From positions 24,239-88,238 of the forward strand of contig JACOSO010000035.1 of assembly GCA_016178785.1 (NCBI GenBank): 64,000 nt of DNA, given 5' to 3'. The position numbers were made by a program, and so were the translations under genes. Origin of the DNA: Bacteroidota bacterium (GTDB lineage Bacteria; Bacteroidota; Bacteroidia; Cytophagales; Cyclobacteriaceae). The notes under the pieces were generated by a model. It saw only the letters and a list, made by a program, of their open reading frames with translations, was not told the DNA's origin and searched no databases. Of the stretch, positions 1-9,571 are shown one piece after another. Position 1 is the stretch's first letter, and every line of letters begins with the position of its first letter.

Positions 1-397
1 TAGTGTCCATAAACATAGAAGACATTATAGTTTTTGAGCAAGCCTTAACCAGTAGATCATTGCATTTATAACGAACTATTTTCCCATTTTCATAAAAAAA
101 CAACCGACCGGAGTAAGTCCTGAACCAAATTCTTCCACGGTGATCTTCCATAATGCCGAATACTACCGGATCTTCCAATCCATCTGCAGTGCCAAAGACT
201 GTCATGTCATACCCATCAAATCTTACAACACCGTTATCTGTAGCAAACCACATGAATCCTTTTGAGTCCTGAAACACATCATACGTTTCAGAACTTGGCA
301 AACCTTCGGGAACAGAATAATTTCGCACCATGAATGATTGCGCTAAACTCTGGAAGAACAGCATCGAAAAAAAAATAAACGCTGATAGTTTTTGCAT
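1..397 (-). CDS. Two-component regulator propeller sensor, N-terminal part (cut by window edge)
   Basis: The reading frame opens with ATG at 397 and runs without a stop off the left edge, giving 132 residues. It begins with a short signal peptide ending in SLAQ (about residues 1-20), followed by NYSVPEGLPSSETYDVFQD and then SKGFMWFATDNGVVRFDGYD. This is the hallmark of the repeated WFAT..GV.RFDG blades in the periplasmic propeller of Bacteroidota hybrid or histidine-kinase sensors. A second blade follows (IMEDHRGRIWFRTYSGRLF). Such proteins usually continue into a Y_Y_Y domain, a membrane helix and a kinase or DNA-binding output, all outside this window, so the output type cannot be named. 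No partner gene is adjacent. The family call is firm and the exact subtype is open. Confidence 0.85.
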   Translation of the reverse strand, partial: MQKLSAFIFFSMLFFQSLAQSFMVRNYSVPEGLPSSETYDVFQDSKGFMWFATDNGVVRFDGYDMTVFGTADGLEDPVVFGIMEDHRGRIWFRTYSGRLFFYENGKIVRYKCNDLLVKACSKTIMSSMFMDT

Positions 398-436
398 CAC
401 AGAATGTATAATACTCACTATTGCCGGTAGTTTACA

Positions 437-680
437 TTAAATACTTGTGATATTAAAGAAGCTTACTCCCATCGAAAAACCTCGACAGCAAAATCGTAAA
501 TCAACACAAGTCAAAACGCCCATGCCAATTAAATCCACGGGGAGATCGGCAAGGCTTACTCCTTCGTTTGCAATTTTACGAAGACTGTGGCTTACATAAG
601 TCAAGGGAAAATAATCAGTGATTGTTTTGAGCCATGAAGGAAACCCATCTCTTGAGGAAAATATTCCTGAAGAAGCCAAA
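437..680 (-). pseudogene. Remnant of the C-terminus of an ABC-2 type transporter permease
   Basis: The minus-strand frame ending at 437 contains about 70 residues that read like the last part of an ABC-2 permease: SGIFSSRDGFPSWLKTITDY, then FPLTYVSHSLRKIANEGVSL, then LADLPVDLIGMGVLTCVDL. The order (SGIF..P, W, PLTY, R, a final hydrophobic helix, then F-R) is that of the family. The expected final transmembrane helix is broken by polar and cysteine residues (VDLRFCCRG). Upstream of about 680 the frame (open to 778) shows nothing permease-like, and no ATPase or N-terminal half is nearby. I infer a decayed gene end left behind by deletion or rearrangement. Confidence 0.5.
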
Positions 681-1227
681 TCCCTTTGCGACCGTGTAGC
701 TATTATGCCCTTCTTTGCAGATATTAAATGCACCATCGTGGTTGATGAAACGGCCACCTTAACTATCGCGACTGCCAAGTGTCATTGTTAACTTTTGAGA
801 ATGGATTGATAGTATTCTTTGCCATAGCTGTAGGTGTTGATGTGCAAAACTATCGGTTTTAAGATCAACTGATAAACAAGTAAAAGTGTGATGAAACCTA
901 AGAGACGGTTTACCTCCCGAAGTCAGCAGTTCGATCGCAATTTATGGGCGTTTAACGGAAGTTGATTTAATGAATAAATGCCCTGTATTATATTTGAATC
1001 AGATTAAAGCCAACTATAGACAAGATAAATCCCCTGAGGTCTAGGACTTTGGGGGATTTTCTTTTTAAAGTTGTTCTTGCTACTGTGGTATGTGATCACC
1101 TACAAATCCATATCTTCATCGCAGCGTGCCTCTGTAGTCAAAGTCAGCTAAGGCTACGAGAAAAATAAACAGAAACAAGATTCACCCATTCCCATTTTGC
1201 AACATATCGCTAACTTAGGGATAAGTT
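681..1227. other. Gene-free stretch with one terminator-like hairpin
   Basis: No supported coding region is seen on either strand between the permease remnant and the histidine kinase. The only structure recognised is the hairpin at 1027-1065. A GTTCGATC word near 928 recalls a tRNA T-loop, but no cloverleaf can be drawn around it. Confidence 0.5.
1027..1065 (+). terminator. Hairpin followed by a T-rich run
   Basis: The arm aaatcccc (1027-1034) pairs with ggggattt (1052-1059), and the right arm is followed by tctttttaaa. The shape is that of a factor-independent terminator reading rightwards. There is no recognised gene immediately upstream on that strand, so it may end an unannotated RNA or be a remnant. 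Confidence 0.45.
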
Positions 1228-3189
1228 ATGCTTGCCAAAAGGATATATGTTTTCTTCCTTATTCTGACATTATATACCCGGGTTTCACACGCTCAGGTTG
1301 ACCAAGTTGATTTGGAGAAGAAACTGCAACAGCAATTACATGACACTGCATACGTAAACGCGCTCAATGAATTGGCCATTCTGGCTTTCTCAGCTCATCC
1401 CGAGAAAACCTTAACCTATGCAGCCACTGCAAAAAAAATTGCCGATTCACTTAGGTATGATAAAGGAGTAGCTGACTCTTATTTTGCCAGCAGTCTTATA
1501 AGCAAATTAAAAGGCAACTACAACGATGAGCTGGATTTTCATCTGAGATCTCTCAAGATCTACCAATCATTAAACAACCTCAATCGCATTGCGCGTACCT
1601 ACGATGCCATGGGTGCGCTATATACCCAGGAGGCCGATTTTCAATCCGCACGTGAGGTTCACATGAAAGCAATTGAGCTTTTTAAGAAAACAAATGACCG
1701 TTTAGGCTTAGCTTCATCTTTGCGCAGAATTGGAAATATAGAATTAGATACTCGCAACTTCGGCACTGCTCTTCAGTACTATCGCCAGGCGCTCGAGAAT
1801 GAGCGAACCATGAATAATGAACAAGGCATAGCTAACTGCCTTAACAATATAGGTGTGGTCTATTTTGAGTTAAAAAAATATGATAGTGCGCTGGTCTATC
1901 ATAACGAATCCCTGGCCATCATGACAAGGATAAATTTTGTCAGTCGGTTGCCTGCAGCTTATCACAACATTTCTCGTGTTTACCTGGGCAAGGGAAGACC
2001 GGATGAGGCCCTTCCATTTGCAGAGAAAGGGTTACCTATTGCACTGCGAATCGGCTCGCGACCGGCTCAGCGTGAATCTTACAAACTGCATTCAGATATT
2101 TATCAAAAGAAAGGAGATTATACAGAGGCGTACCGATACTTATTGCTCTATAACGCTCTTAAGGACTCCATCATCAACCAGGAAAATAACCTGCACTTCG
2201 CACAACGGCAATCTATTTACAAGGTTCAGGAAAAAGAGCAGGAGATCGAGCTTCTGAAAAAAGATCAACAACTGGCAAGATTTACTCAACAGGTGACCAT
2301 TACCGGCTTGGTATTTTTCATAAGCATTGGCGGGTATGTCATTTATCTCCAATGGAAAAGAATAAGGGAAAAGAAAAAGTCGTATGAATTAGTTCAGCAG
2401 CACGGTGAATTTGTTCACCAGGTGAATGAAGAATTAAAAGCCAACCTTGAAGAAATTGAGGCGAAAAATAAAGAGATCAGCGAAATGGCAAGCCACCTTC
2501 AACAAGTCAATTCCACCAAAGACAAATTGTTTTCAGTAATCAGTCACGATCTCAAAAATCCCATTCACTCCTTGCAAGGGTTACTTTCGCTCTTGACTGC
2601 GGATGCTATCAGTAAGGAAGAGTTTTTGCAATTCTCTGCAAAGCTAAAAGAAGGTGTGGGTCACTTTGAGTTTACACTTCATAATTTATTACAGTGGGCC
2701 CAGAGTCAAATGCAGGGAATCGAAACTAATCCTCAACGGGTCACATTGCATGCATTGGTAGATTCAACTCTTAAGTTCCTCGCGAAAATTGCGGCCGATA
2801 AAAATATTTTACTTTACAACGAAGTTATGCCACATGCACACGTATTGGCAGACAAGGATCAGCTCGACTTAGTGATTCGAAACCTGGTGACCAATGCAAT
2901 AAAGTTTACCAAGAGTGGCGGGAAAGTTACCATTAGTTGCACCAATGCAACTGATCATTTAGCTGTTATTTCAGTGGTTGATACCGGCATTGGCATGAAC
3001 CAGGAAACAGTAGATAAACTCTTTAAAAAAAACGTGCATTTTAGAACCGCAGGTACGCGAGGTGAGCATGGATCAGGGCTTGGGCTTATGCTTTGCCATG
3101 AAATGGCGGTAAGAAATCAGGGAAAACTTTGGGTAGAAAGTAAGCCTGACCAGGGAACAACATTCTTTATTGAATTACCCTTAGCTTAA
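1228..3189 (+). CDS. TPR-containing sensor histidine kinase
   Basis: This 653-residue protein starts with a signal peptide (residues 1-22, ending SHAQ). An alpha-helical tetratricopeptide region follows (about 40-330, e.g. ARTYDAMGALYTQEADFQSA and NCLNNIGVVYFELKKYDSAL). Then come a coiled coil, one membrane helix (about 357-376) and a second coiled coil leading to the kinase core. The HisKA box SVISHDLKNPIHSL carries the phospho-acceptor His440. The HATPase domain has an N-box (NLVTNAIKFTKSGG, about 552), G1 (VVDTGIGM, about 585) and G2 (GSGLGLML, about 614). No receiver domain is fused and no response regulator is adjacent, so this is an orphan kinase. The TPR region probably lies in the periplasm and senses or scaffolds a protein partner; the signal is unknown. 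Confidence 0.93.
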   Translation: MLAKRIYVFFLILTLYTRVSHAQVDQVDLEKKLQQQLHDTAYVNALNELAILAFSAHPEKTLTYAATAKKIADSLRYDKGVADSYFASSLISKLKGNYNDELDFHLRSLKIYQSLNNLNRIARTYDAMGALYTQEADFQSAREVHMKAIELFKKTNDRLGLASSLRRIGNIELDTRNFGTALQYYRQALENERTMNNEQGIANCLNNIGVVYFELKKYDSALVYHNESLAIMTRINFVSRLPAAYHNISRVYLGKGRPDEALPFAEKGLPIALRIGSRPAQRESYKLHSDIYQKKGDYTEAYRYLLLYNALKDSIINQENNLHFAQRQSIYKVQEKEQEIELLKKDQQLARFTQQVTITGLVFFISIGGYVIYLQWKRIREKKKSYELVQQHGEFVHQVNEELKANLEEIEAKNKEISEMASHLQQVNSTKDKLFSVISHDLKNPIHSLQGLLSLLTADAISKEEFLQFSAKLKEGVGHFEFTLHNLLQWAQSQMQGIETNPQRVTLHALVDSTLKFLAKIAADKNILLYNEVMPHAHVLADKDQLDLVIRNLVTNAIKFTKSGGKVTISCTNATDHLAVISVVDTGIGMNQETVDKLFKKNVHFRTAGTRGEHGSGLGLMLCHEMAVRNQGKLWVESKPDQGTTFFIELPLA

Positions 3190-3247
3190 AGAATTTAGAG
3201 CTCCAAAAATTGGATGCAGTTGGATTACTTCACCCTAACGCTATTCG

Positions 3248-4498
3248 TCAAACCAGGTACTCGAAGAGGTTTTCATTTTGATTGACGACCGTATAATTAA
3301 GATGATGCGTATCCATTCGATCAACCAGCGAGTTAAAATCACCTTGCGACTTGACTTCAATTCCTATTAATGCCGGCCCCGTTTCCTTATTGTGTTTTTG
3401 AATGAACTCAAAGCGAACAATATCATCGGTAGGGCCAAGAATATGATTGACAAATTCTTTTAGCGCACCCGGCCTTTGAGCAAAACGAACGATAAAATAA
3501 TGTTTGAGGCCTTCATATAAAAGAGAACGTTCTTTGATCTCTTGCATCCTGTCGATGTCGTTGTTGCCACCACTTAAAATGCAAACCACTTTCTTGCCCT
3601 TGATCTGATTGGCATATTGATCAAGTGCCGCGACAGATAATGCGCCTGCCGGTTCAGCAACGATTGCATCTTCATTGTAGAGTTGAAGAATGGTAGAACT
3701 GACCTTTCCTTCAGGAACTAAAAGCATATCTGCAATGGTGTCCTTGCACATCGAAAAAGTTAGATCACCAACCTTTTGAACCGATGCACCATCAACGAAA
3801 CGCTGGATTTTTTCAAGTTTCACCGGATGCCCCAAACGCAAGGCTTCAGTCATCGATGGCGCACCCGCAGGTTCAACTCCGATGATTTTTGTGTTTGGGG
3901 AGTAGGTTTGCAAATACTGAGCAATACCGGAGCACAAGCCACCACCTCCAATAGGCACAAGAAAGAAATCGATATGCGATTGTTCCTCGAAAATCTCTTT
4001 CGCAACGGTGCCTTGTCCTTCGATCACTTTAATATGATCAAATGGTGGAATAAACACTTTATTATTTCGCGAAGTGTACTCCAGTGCATGAGTTTGACAT
4101 TCATCGAATGTATCTCCAGTCAATACAATTTCAATGTGATCACCGCCAAACATTCTCACCTGGTTGATCTTTTGCTTGGGAGTAATAGCAGGCATGTAAA
4201 TCACTCCATGAATGTTCAATGCTTTGCATGAATAAGCCACACCTTGTGCGTGGTTACCTGCACTTGCACAAACTACTCCGCGACTTCGTTGTTCATCAGT
4301 CAAACTATGAATGAGATTATAAGCTCCACGAATTTTATAGGAACGCACCACTTGCAGATCTTCGCGCTTCAAATAAATCTCAGCACCAAATTTCTCCGAC
4401 AGCTTGCGGTGAAACTGCAACGGAGTTTTGAGCACGATGCCCTTTAGGAGTTCGTGGGCTTTGTTAATGTCTATGTTTTGTTTGATTGTCTCAGTCAT
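3248..4498 (-). CDS. ilvA: Threonine dehydratase, biosynthetic
   Basis: A PLP enzyme that deaminates threonine to 2-oxobutyrate, the committed step towards isoleucine. It has 416 residues from the chosen start. The PLP lysine is in SYKIRGAYN (Lys55), the phosphate-binding glycine loop is PIGGGGLCSGIA, and SGGNND lies near the end of the catalytic domain. One C-terminal ACT-like regulatory region begins around HYFIVRFAQRPGALKEF, in keeping with feedback-controlled biosynthetic enzymes of the short type. The frame is open to an ATG at 4558, but those 20 extra residues translate the stuttered gap repeat (4509-4570), so MTETIKQN at 4498 is preferred. It is the last gene of the ilv operon. Confidence 0.95.
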   Translation of the reverse strand: MTETIKQNIDINKAHELLKGIVLKTPLQFHRKLSEKFGAEIYLKREDLQVVRSYKIRGAYNLIHSLTDEQRSRGVVCASAGNHAQGVAYSCKALNIHGVIYMPAITPKQKINQVRMFGGDHIEIVLTGDTFDECQTHALEYTSRNNKVFIPPFDHIKVIEGQGTVAKEIFEEQSHIDFFLVPIGGGGLCSGIAQYLQTYSPNTKIIGVEPAGAPSMTEALRLGHPVKLEKIQRFVDGASVQKVGDLTFSMCKDTIADMLLVPEGKVSSTILQLYNEDAIVAEPAGALSVAALDQYANQIKGKKVVCILSGGNNDIDRMQEIKERSLLYEGLKHYFIVRFAQRPGALKEFVNHILGPTDDIVRFEFIQKHNKETGPALIGIEVKSQGDFNSLVDRMDTHHLNYTVVNQNENLFEYLV

Positions 4499-4508
4499 GT
4501 CTTTAAAA

Positions 4509-4570
4509 GTCGGCAGGAGGCAGTCGGCAGTCTTACTTCTGCCTACTGTATTCTGCAAACTGCTTACTAC
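4509..4570. repeat. Stuttered-word gap element between ilvC and ilvA (word gtcggcag / ctgcctact)
   Basis: The left part repeats gtcggcag and ggcagt. The right part carries inverted versions of the word (ctgcctact, ctgcaaact, ctgcttact), so the element can fold imperfectly. It fills nearly the whole gap and lies in frame with ilvA, producing a false upstream ATG for that gene. Confidence 0.7.
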
Positions 4571-4573
4571 TAG

Positions 4574-5641
4574 TTAAATCATACTCGCCTCCACTTGTTG
4601 CTTCTCCGGTCTCAATGACCTCACAGCTGCCCCGGCTTGCCACAATTCGCTTTCACGAACTTCTTTTAATTCTTCAGCCAGTTTTTCGCGGTAGTCAGGT
4701 TTACTGCAAGTATCGATCGTGCGCTTTGCTTCTGCACCGCTTGCAACACTCTCATAGAGCTCTTTGAAAACAGGAAGAGTAGCAGCTTTGAATTTCTTTT
4801 TCCAATCGAGAGCACCTCGCTGTGCTGTGGTCGAACAGTTGGCATACATCCAGTCCATTCCATTCTCGGCAACAAGGGGCATCAGGCTTTGCGTGAGTTC
4901 TTCCACCGTTTCATTGAATGCTTCAGAAGGAGAATGACCTTTTGAGCGAAGCACCTCATACTGCGCTTCAAAAATTCCGGCAATCGCACCCATCAATGTT
5001 CCGCGCTCGCCAGTTAAATCAGAATAAACTTCTTTCTTGAAATCCGTTTCGAATAAATACCCCGAGCCAACACCAATACCCAGCGCAATTGCTTTTTCAC
5101 GCGCATGACCTGTTGCATTTTGAAATACTGCAAAACTCGAATTGATGCCTTTGCCTTGAAGGAAAAGCCTTCTCACCGAAGTGCCCGAACCTTTAGGCGC
5201 AGCTAACACTACATCAACATCGGCAGGAGGAACAATCCCTGTCTGCTCTTTGAAAGTGATACCAAAGCCGTGAGAGAAATACAACGTTTTTCCTTTCGTA
5301 AGAAACGGTTTGATCGTTGGCCACAAGGCAATCTGGCCTGCATCAGATAGAAGGAATTCGATAACCGTTCCGCGCTTTGCTGCTTCTTCTATTTCAAACA
5401 AAGTTTCGCCCGCTACCCAGCCGTGTTCAACTGCTTTGTCCCACGTCTTCGATCCTTTGCGTTGACCAACGATTACATTAAATCCATTGTCGCGCAAGTT
5501 GAGCGCCTGCGCTGGTCCTTGCACTCCATACCCGATGATTGCAATCGTTTCATTGCGTAAAATGTCAACCGCTTTTTCCATCGGAAATTCCTCACGTGTC
5601 ACTACCTCTTCTATAGTTCCACCAAAATTGATCTTTGCCAT
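4574..5641 (-). CDS. ilvC: Ketol-acid reductoisomerase
   Basis: This enzyme isomerises and reduces acetolactate or acetohydroxybutyrate with NAD(P)H and Mg2+. Its 355 residues fit the short class I form plus a C-terminal extension. The Rossmann loop is IIGYGVQGPAQALNL (about 36-50), followed by the cofactor-specificity loop VGQRKGSKTWDKA. The knotted C-terminal domain shows the metal-site motif YSDLTGERGTLMGAIAGIFE and the distal GHSPSEAFNETVEELTQSL. It sits fifth in the ilv operon, between ilvN and ilvA, separated from each by a stuttered-word element. The start at 5641 (MAKINFGGTIEEVV) is the only reasonable one. Confidence 0.97.
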   Translation of the reverse strand: MAKINFGGTIEEVVTREEFPMEKAVDILRNETIAIIGYGVQGPAQALNLRDNGFNVIVGQRKGSKTWDKAVEHGWVAGETLFEIEEAAKRGTVIEFLLSDAGQIALWPTIKPFLTKGKTLYFSHGFGITFKEQTGIVPPADVDVVLAAPKGSGTSVRRLFLQGKGINSSFAVFQNATGHAREKAIALGIGVGSGYLFETDFKKEVYSDLTGERGTLMGAIAGIFEAQYEVLRSKGHSPSEAFNETVEELTQSLMPLVAENGMDWMYANCSTTAQRGALDWKKKFKAATLPVFKELYESVASGAEAKRTIDTCSKPDYREKLAEELKEVRESELWQAGAAVRSLRPEKQQVEASMI

Positions 5642-5648
5642 TTTATTA

Positions 5649-5754
5649 AGTGTTTAATTGTTTAATTTATTATATATGGAAGTCAGGAGTCAGGAGTTAG
5701 AATTTAGGAGTCAGTCCCGATAGCTATCAGGATTATACTGCCTACTGCCTACTG
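5649..5754. repeat. Stuttered-word gap element between ilvN and ilvC
   Basis: From left to right it holds tttaattgtttaattta, then agtcaggagtcagg, then a near-palindrome tcccgatagctatcagga (5715-5732), then actgcctactgcctactg. The agtcagg and ctgcctact words flank the palindrome in roughly inverted orientation. The whole 118-base gap consists of such material. Confidence 0.75.
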
Positions 5755-5759
5755 TTAAA

Positions 5760-6050
5760 TCAAGCTACCTTCACCAACTTTTCATTCAATTCAAAGTACT
5801 GCGAACTCCCTTCGTGCACATTGACCTCATCTACTTCAATCAGTTTTTCCAGTTGGAGTTTTACTTTCTCAATCATTTCTGAAGTGGTATGCAACAGCAG
5901 CACAGCTCCGCCTCTTCGAAAGTCCCCTTCGTTTTCATGCGCTAGTAATTTTTTGATGCGCACTCTTCTGCGGTTTAATACATTCACAATCCTGTTGAGG
6001 ATCGAGAAGTTATTGTCGGCCGCTATCTCTATGGTGAATTCTTTTTTCAT
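5760..6050 (-). CDS. ilvN: Acetolactate synthase, short regulatory subunit
   Basis: The 96 residues from MKKEFTIEIAADNNFSILNR form a single ACT domain, ending after LEKLIEVDEVNVHEG. The regulatory subunit binds the end-product amino acid and activates the catalytic subunit encoded just upstream. Long IlvH/IlvN proteins have a second domain of about 80 residues that is missing here, so this resembles the short IlvM-like form. The frame is open to an ATG at 6122, but those 24 residues read through the stuttered gap repeat (NTSTREHVNTLTN), so 6050 is preferred. Function is inferred from the ACT fold and from its place between ilvB and ilvC. Confidence 0.88.
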   Translation of the reverse strand: MKKEFTIEIAADNNFSILNRIVNVLNRRRVRIKKLLAHENEGDFRRGGAVLLLHTTSEMIEKVKLQLEKLIEVDEVNVHEGSSQYFELNEKLVKVA

Positions 6051-6060
6051 CTCATTATTT

Positions 6061-6140
6061 GTTAAAGTGTTGACATGCTCACGTGTTGATGTATTTACAA
6101 GTTCAATATCCCAAATGTCCAATGCCTTAATGCCTATTAT
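6061..6140. repeat. Stuttered-word gap element between ilvB and ilvN
   Basis: It repeats gtgttgacatg/cgtgttgatg words and then aatgtccaatgccttaatgcc. It fills most of the 98-base gap and is in frame with ilvN, giving a false N-terminal extension to the longest reading frame. Confidence 0.6.
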
Positions 6141-6148
6141 CTCACCAC

Positions 6149-7903
6149 TTATTTACTAACCGGCTCTTCCAACAGTACCTCCGCCACTCCGGCACCCGCA
6201 GGCACCATAGGGAAAACATTGTCTTCTTTACCAACTACTACTTCCAGGAAATAAGCGCTCTTTGACTCAAGCATTTCTTGAATCGCTTCTTTCACCTCTT
6301 CTCTCTTTTCCACTTTGCGCGCTTTGATTTTATAGGCTTCGGCAAGCTTTATGAAATCAGGGTTCGACATCTCAGTGAATGAATATCTTTTTCCATGAAA
6401 GAGTTGCTGCCATTGTCTTACCATCCCCAAAAAATTATTGTTGAGGATAAGAACTTTAACCGGAATTTCGTATTGCATGATCGTACCTAACTCTTGCAGC
6501 GTCATTTGAAAGCCCCCATCGCCAATTACAGCTACTACTTGCTCATGAGGTTTGGCCAACTTCGCCCCTATTGCTGCAGGTAATGCGAAGCCCATTGTGC
6601 CGGCACCACCTGAAGTAACATTCGTGTTTGGGTTTTTATATTTATAGTAGCGTGATGTTACCATTTGATGTTGTCCTACATCAGTTACTACAATCGCTTT
6701 TCCATTGGTAGCATCACTTAACTCGTGAATCACTTCCGCCATTTTCAGTTCTTGCTGTTGCGGATAGAATTCACTATCAATAACTTTTTCCTGTTCTACT
6801 TTATTAAATCTCCTGAAAGAGGCAATCCAGTCTGTATGATTGTTCGCATCACAAAGCGCAAGCAGACTTTGTAACGCTTCTTTTGCATCGGCATGAACTG
6901 GCGCATCTGCCTTGACAATCTTGTGGATTTCGGCTTTGTCAATATCGATGTGAATCACTTTAGCTTGCTTCGCATACTTGCTCACATTGCCAGTTACACG
7001 ATCATCGAAGCGCATGCCAATTCCTACCAGCACATCACATTCATTGGTCAACACATTCGGTCCGTAGTTGCCATGCATGCCAAGGAAGCCAACATAGTTT
7101 GGATGATCTGTTGGAAAACAGCCCAGCCCAAGGAGAGTACATGCCACTGGAATTCCAGTCTTCTCAGAAAATGAAACCAATTCTTTCGAAGCATTTGAAA
7201 GCAATACACCCTGACCTGCAAGTATGTATGGCTTCTTCGCATGATTAATTAAATCAGCGGCAGCTTGCAGTTGGCTCCATTGTAAAACTGGTGTTGGTTT
7301 GTACGTTCTTATTCCTTCACATTTTTTGTATCCCTCAAACTCGATAAGTTCATTCTGCGCATTTTTTGTAATGTCGATGAGGACAGGTCCAGGCCTACCG
7401 GTTCTTGCAATGTAAAATGCTTTCGCAACAGCGGGCGCGATGTCTTTCGCTTCAGCCACCTGTATGTTCCACTTTGTAACCGGAAGCGTAGTGTTAATCA
7501 CATCGGTTTCCTGAAATGCATCTGTGCCTAACAAATGCGCAAACACCTGACCCGTGATACAAACCACCGGATTAGAATCGATCAACGCATCTGCTAAGCC
7601 CGTAACCAAATTTGTCGCACCAGGGCCTGAGGTAGCCATTGCTACACCTACTCTTCCGCTCACGCGAGCGTACCCTTGAGCAGCGTGAATCGCACCCTGC
7701 TCGTGGCGAACAAGAATATGAGTGAGTTGATCGGCAAAATGATATAGTGCATCATACACCGGCATGATTGCTCCGCCAGGATAGCCAAACAAAATATCAA
7801 CTCCTTCGGCCACAAGAGACCGTAATAAAATTTCCGATCCGGTGATCGTTGTTTTCGGAGTAAAGTCGGCACCCGATTCAGTCTTCGTCAGTAACGCATC
7901 CAT
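6149..7903 (-). CDS. ilvB: Acetolactate synthase, catalytic subunit
   Basis: This thiamine-diphosphate enzyme joins pyruvate with pyruvate or 2-oxobutyrate to make acetolactate or acetohydroxybutyrate. The 584 residues have the usual order: an N-terminal PYR domain with the cofactor-activating glutamate in [19 protein letters not shown], a central FAD-type domain, and a C-terminal ThDP domain with [15 protein letters not shown] followed by [12 protein letters not shown]. It overlaps the end of ilvD by 26 bases in another frame, which suggests translational coupling and supports the start at 7903. The partner subunit ilvN follows. Confidence 0.97.
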   Translation of the reverse strand: MDALLTKTESGADFTPKTTITGSEILLRSLVAEGVDILFGYPGGAIMPVYDALYHFADQLTHILVRHEQGAIHAAQGYARVSGRVGVAMATSGPGATNLVTGLADALIDSNPVVCITGQVFAHLLGTDAFQETDVINTTLPVTKWNIQVAEAKDIAPAVAKAFYIARTGRPGPVLIDITKNAQNELIEFEGYKKCEGIRTYKPTPVLQWSQLQAAADLINHAKKPYILAGQGVLLSNASKELVSFSEKTGIPVACTLLGLGCFPTDHPNYVGFLGMHGNYGPNVLTNECDVLVGIGMRFDDRVTGNVSKYAKQAKVIHIDIDKAEIHKIVKADAPVHADAKEALQSLLALCDANNHTDWIASFRRFNKVEQEKVIDSEFYPQQQELKMAEVIHELSDATNGKAIVVTDVGQHQMVTSRYYKYKNPNTNVTSGGAGTMGFALPAAIGAKLAKPHEQVVAVIGDGGFQMTLQELGTIMQYEIPVKVLILNNNFLGMVRQWQQLFHGKRYSFTEMSNPDFIKLAEAYKIKARKVEKREEVKEAIQEMLESKSAYFLEVVVGKEDNVFPMVPAGAGVAEVLLEEPVSK

Positions 7904-9557
7904 CGGCAGCTGATTTTACTTGTTTAGAATATTTGTAGAGCACACCATTTTTAACTGTTTTTTGCGGAGGAGTGTAATTCGATCTTCGAACAACTAGTTT
8001 TTTCTCTTCCACTAACAAATTGATCTGATGTTTCTTAACATCGATCTCGATCCAATCACCATCCTCTACTAAGGCGAGCAAACCTCCTTCACTTGCTTCA
8101 GGTGTGATGTGGCCGATGACAAACCCGTGCGACCCGCCACTAAATCTGCCATCGGTTATCAGCGCTACACTTTTACCTAATCCAGCGCCCATGATCAATG
8201 ATGTAGGCTTGAGCATCTCAGGCATGCCGGGAGCTCCTTTCGGTCCTACATATCGAATCACTACCACATCTCCTTCTTTTATTTTTCCTGAACGAATTCC
8301 ATCTACTAATTCAAATTCGCCATTGAATACGCGGGCAGTTCCTTTAAACTTCTCTCCTTCTTTGCCCGTAATCTTCGCCACTGAGCCTTTCTCTGCGAGG
8401 TTGCCGTATAGAATTTGTATGTGTCCCGTTTTCTTGATCGGTTTTTCTATTGGGGAAATCACGTCCTGCTTTTCAAAATCAAGATCAATTGCATTGGCCA
8501 CATTTTCTGCGATTGTTTTTCCCGTTACAGTCAAACATTCACCATGAAGAAATCCCTTCTTCAACAAATATTTCATCACTGCAGGAACTCCACCTTTGCG
8601 ATGAAGTTCTTCCATCAAATATTTTCCGCTCGGTTTCAAATCAGCGAGCATAGGAGTTTTATCTGAGATGCGTTGAAAATCTTCTTGTGTAATTTTTATA
8701 CCAACACTCTTTGCCATCGCGATGAAATGAAGCACCGCATTGGTTGATCCACCCAATGCCATTACGATCGTAATTGCATTTTCGAATGCATTGATCGTCA
8801 TGATGTCGTGAGGCTTGATGTCTTTTTCAAGAAGAAGTCGAATTGCCTTAGCAGCCTCTGCGCACTCTAGTGATTTCTCCTTGCTCAATGCAGGATTGGA
8901 GGAGGAATAGGGCAACGACATCCCAAGTGCCTCAATGGCTGATGCCATCGTATTGGCCGTGTACATGCCCCCGCACGCACCTGCGCCCGGACAGGAGTTT
9001 TGAATAATGCCTTTGTAGTCTTCGTCTGAAAGTTTGTTTGAAAGTTTTTCACCCAGCGCTTCGAATGCGGAAACAATATTCAGCTCTTTGCCTTTGTAAT
9101 GACCACCTGCAATCGTTCCACCATAAACCATGATTGAAGGGCGATTCAGTCTGCCCATCGCGATCAATGAGCCGGGCATATTCTTATCACAACCAACTAC
9201 AGCAATCAATCCGTCATAATACTGCGCACCACAAACAGTCTCGATCGAATCAGCAATCACCTCACGGCTCACCAAAGAGTAACGCATTCCCTCGGTGCCG
9301 TTTGAAATACCATCGCTCACTCCTATCGTATGAAAAATTAACCCTACCAGTTCCTGATCCCACACGGCTTGCTTCACTTCGCCTGCCAATGCATTCAAGT
9401 GCATGTTGCACGTGTTGCCGTCAAAGCCGGTACTTACAATCCCAACCTGCGCTTTCTTTAGATCGTGTTCAGTCAGGCCGATGCCATACAACATCGCCTG
9501 TGATGCAGGTAGTGTCGGGTCCTGGGTGATAGTCTTGCTGTACTTATTCATTTCCAT
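7878..9557 (-). CDS. ilvD: Dihydroxy-acid dehydratase
   Basis: An Fe-S enzyme that dehydrates dihydroxy-isovalerate and dihydroxy-methylvalerate to the 2-oxo acids. It has 559 residues, the normal length. The three cluster cysteines are visible in [20 protein letters not shown] and [19 protein letters not shown]. The C-terminal region carries [19 protein letters not shown] with the conserved substrate-binding SGG. A second methionine two codons downstream (MNKYSKTI, 9551) is an equally possible start. It is the second gene of the operon; its end overlaps ilvB. Confidence 0.97.
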   Translation of the reverse strand: MEMNKYSKTITQDPTLPASQAMLYGIGLTEHDLKKAQVGIVSTGFDGNTCNMHLNALAGEVKQAVWDQELVGLIFHTIGVSDGISNGTEGMRYSLVSREVIADSIETVCGAQYYDGLIAVVGCDKNMPGSLIAMGRLNRPSIMVYGGTIAGGHYKGKELNIVSAFEALGEKLSNKLSDEDYKGIIQNSCPGAGACGGMYTANTMASAIEALGMSLPYSSSNPALSKEKSLECAEAAKAIRLLLEKDIKPHDIMTINAFENAITIVMALGGSTNAVLHFIAMAKSVGIKITQEDFQRISDKTPMLADLKPSGKYLMEELHRKGGVPAVMKYLLKKGFLHGECLTVTGKTIAENVANAIDLDFEKQDVISPIEKPIKKTGHIQILYGNLAEKGSVAKITGKEGEKFKGTARVFNGEFELVDGIRSGKIKEGDVVVIRYVGPKGAPGMPEMLKPTSLIMGAGLGKSVALITDGRFSGGSHGFVIGHITPEASEGGLLALVEDGDWIEIDVKKHQINLLVEEKKLVVRRSNYTPPQKTVKNGVLYKYSKQVKSAADGCVTDED

Positions 9558-9571
9558 TTTGAATCGATATC

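Noticed and set aside
924..940. GTTCGATC word resembling a tRNA T-loop
   Set aside because: Flanking bases do not form a T-stem, and no anticodon or acceptor arms can be drawn.
3776..4231. 151-codon frame antisense to ilvA
   Set aside because: Shadow frame of a strongly supported gene, without recognisable domain or start context.
8104..8547. 147-codon frame antisense to ilvD
   Set aside because: Proline- and serine-rich complement of a well conserved enzyme gene; not protein-like.
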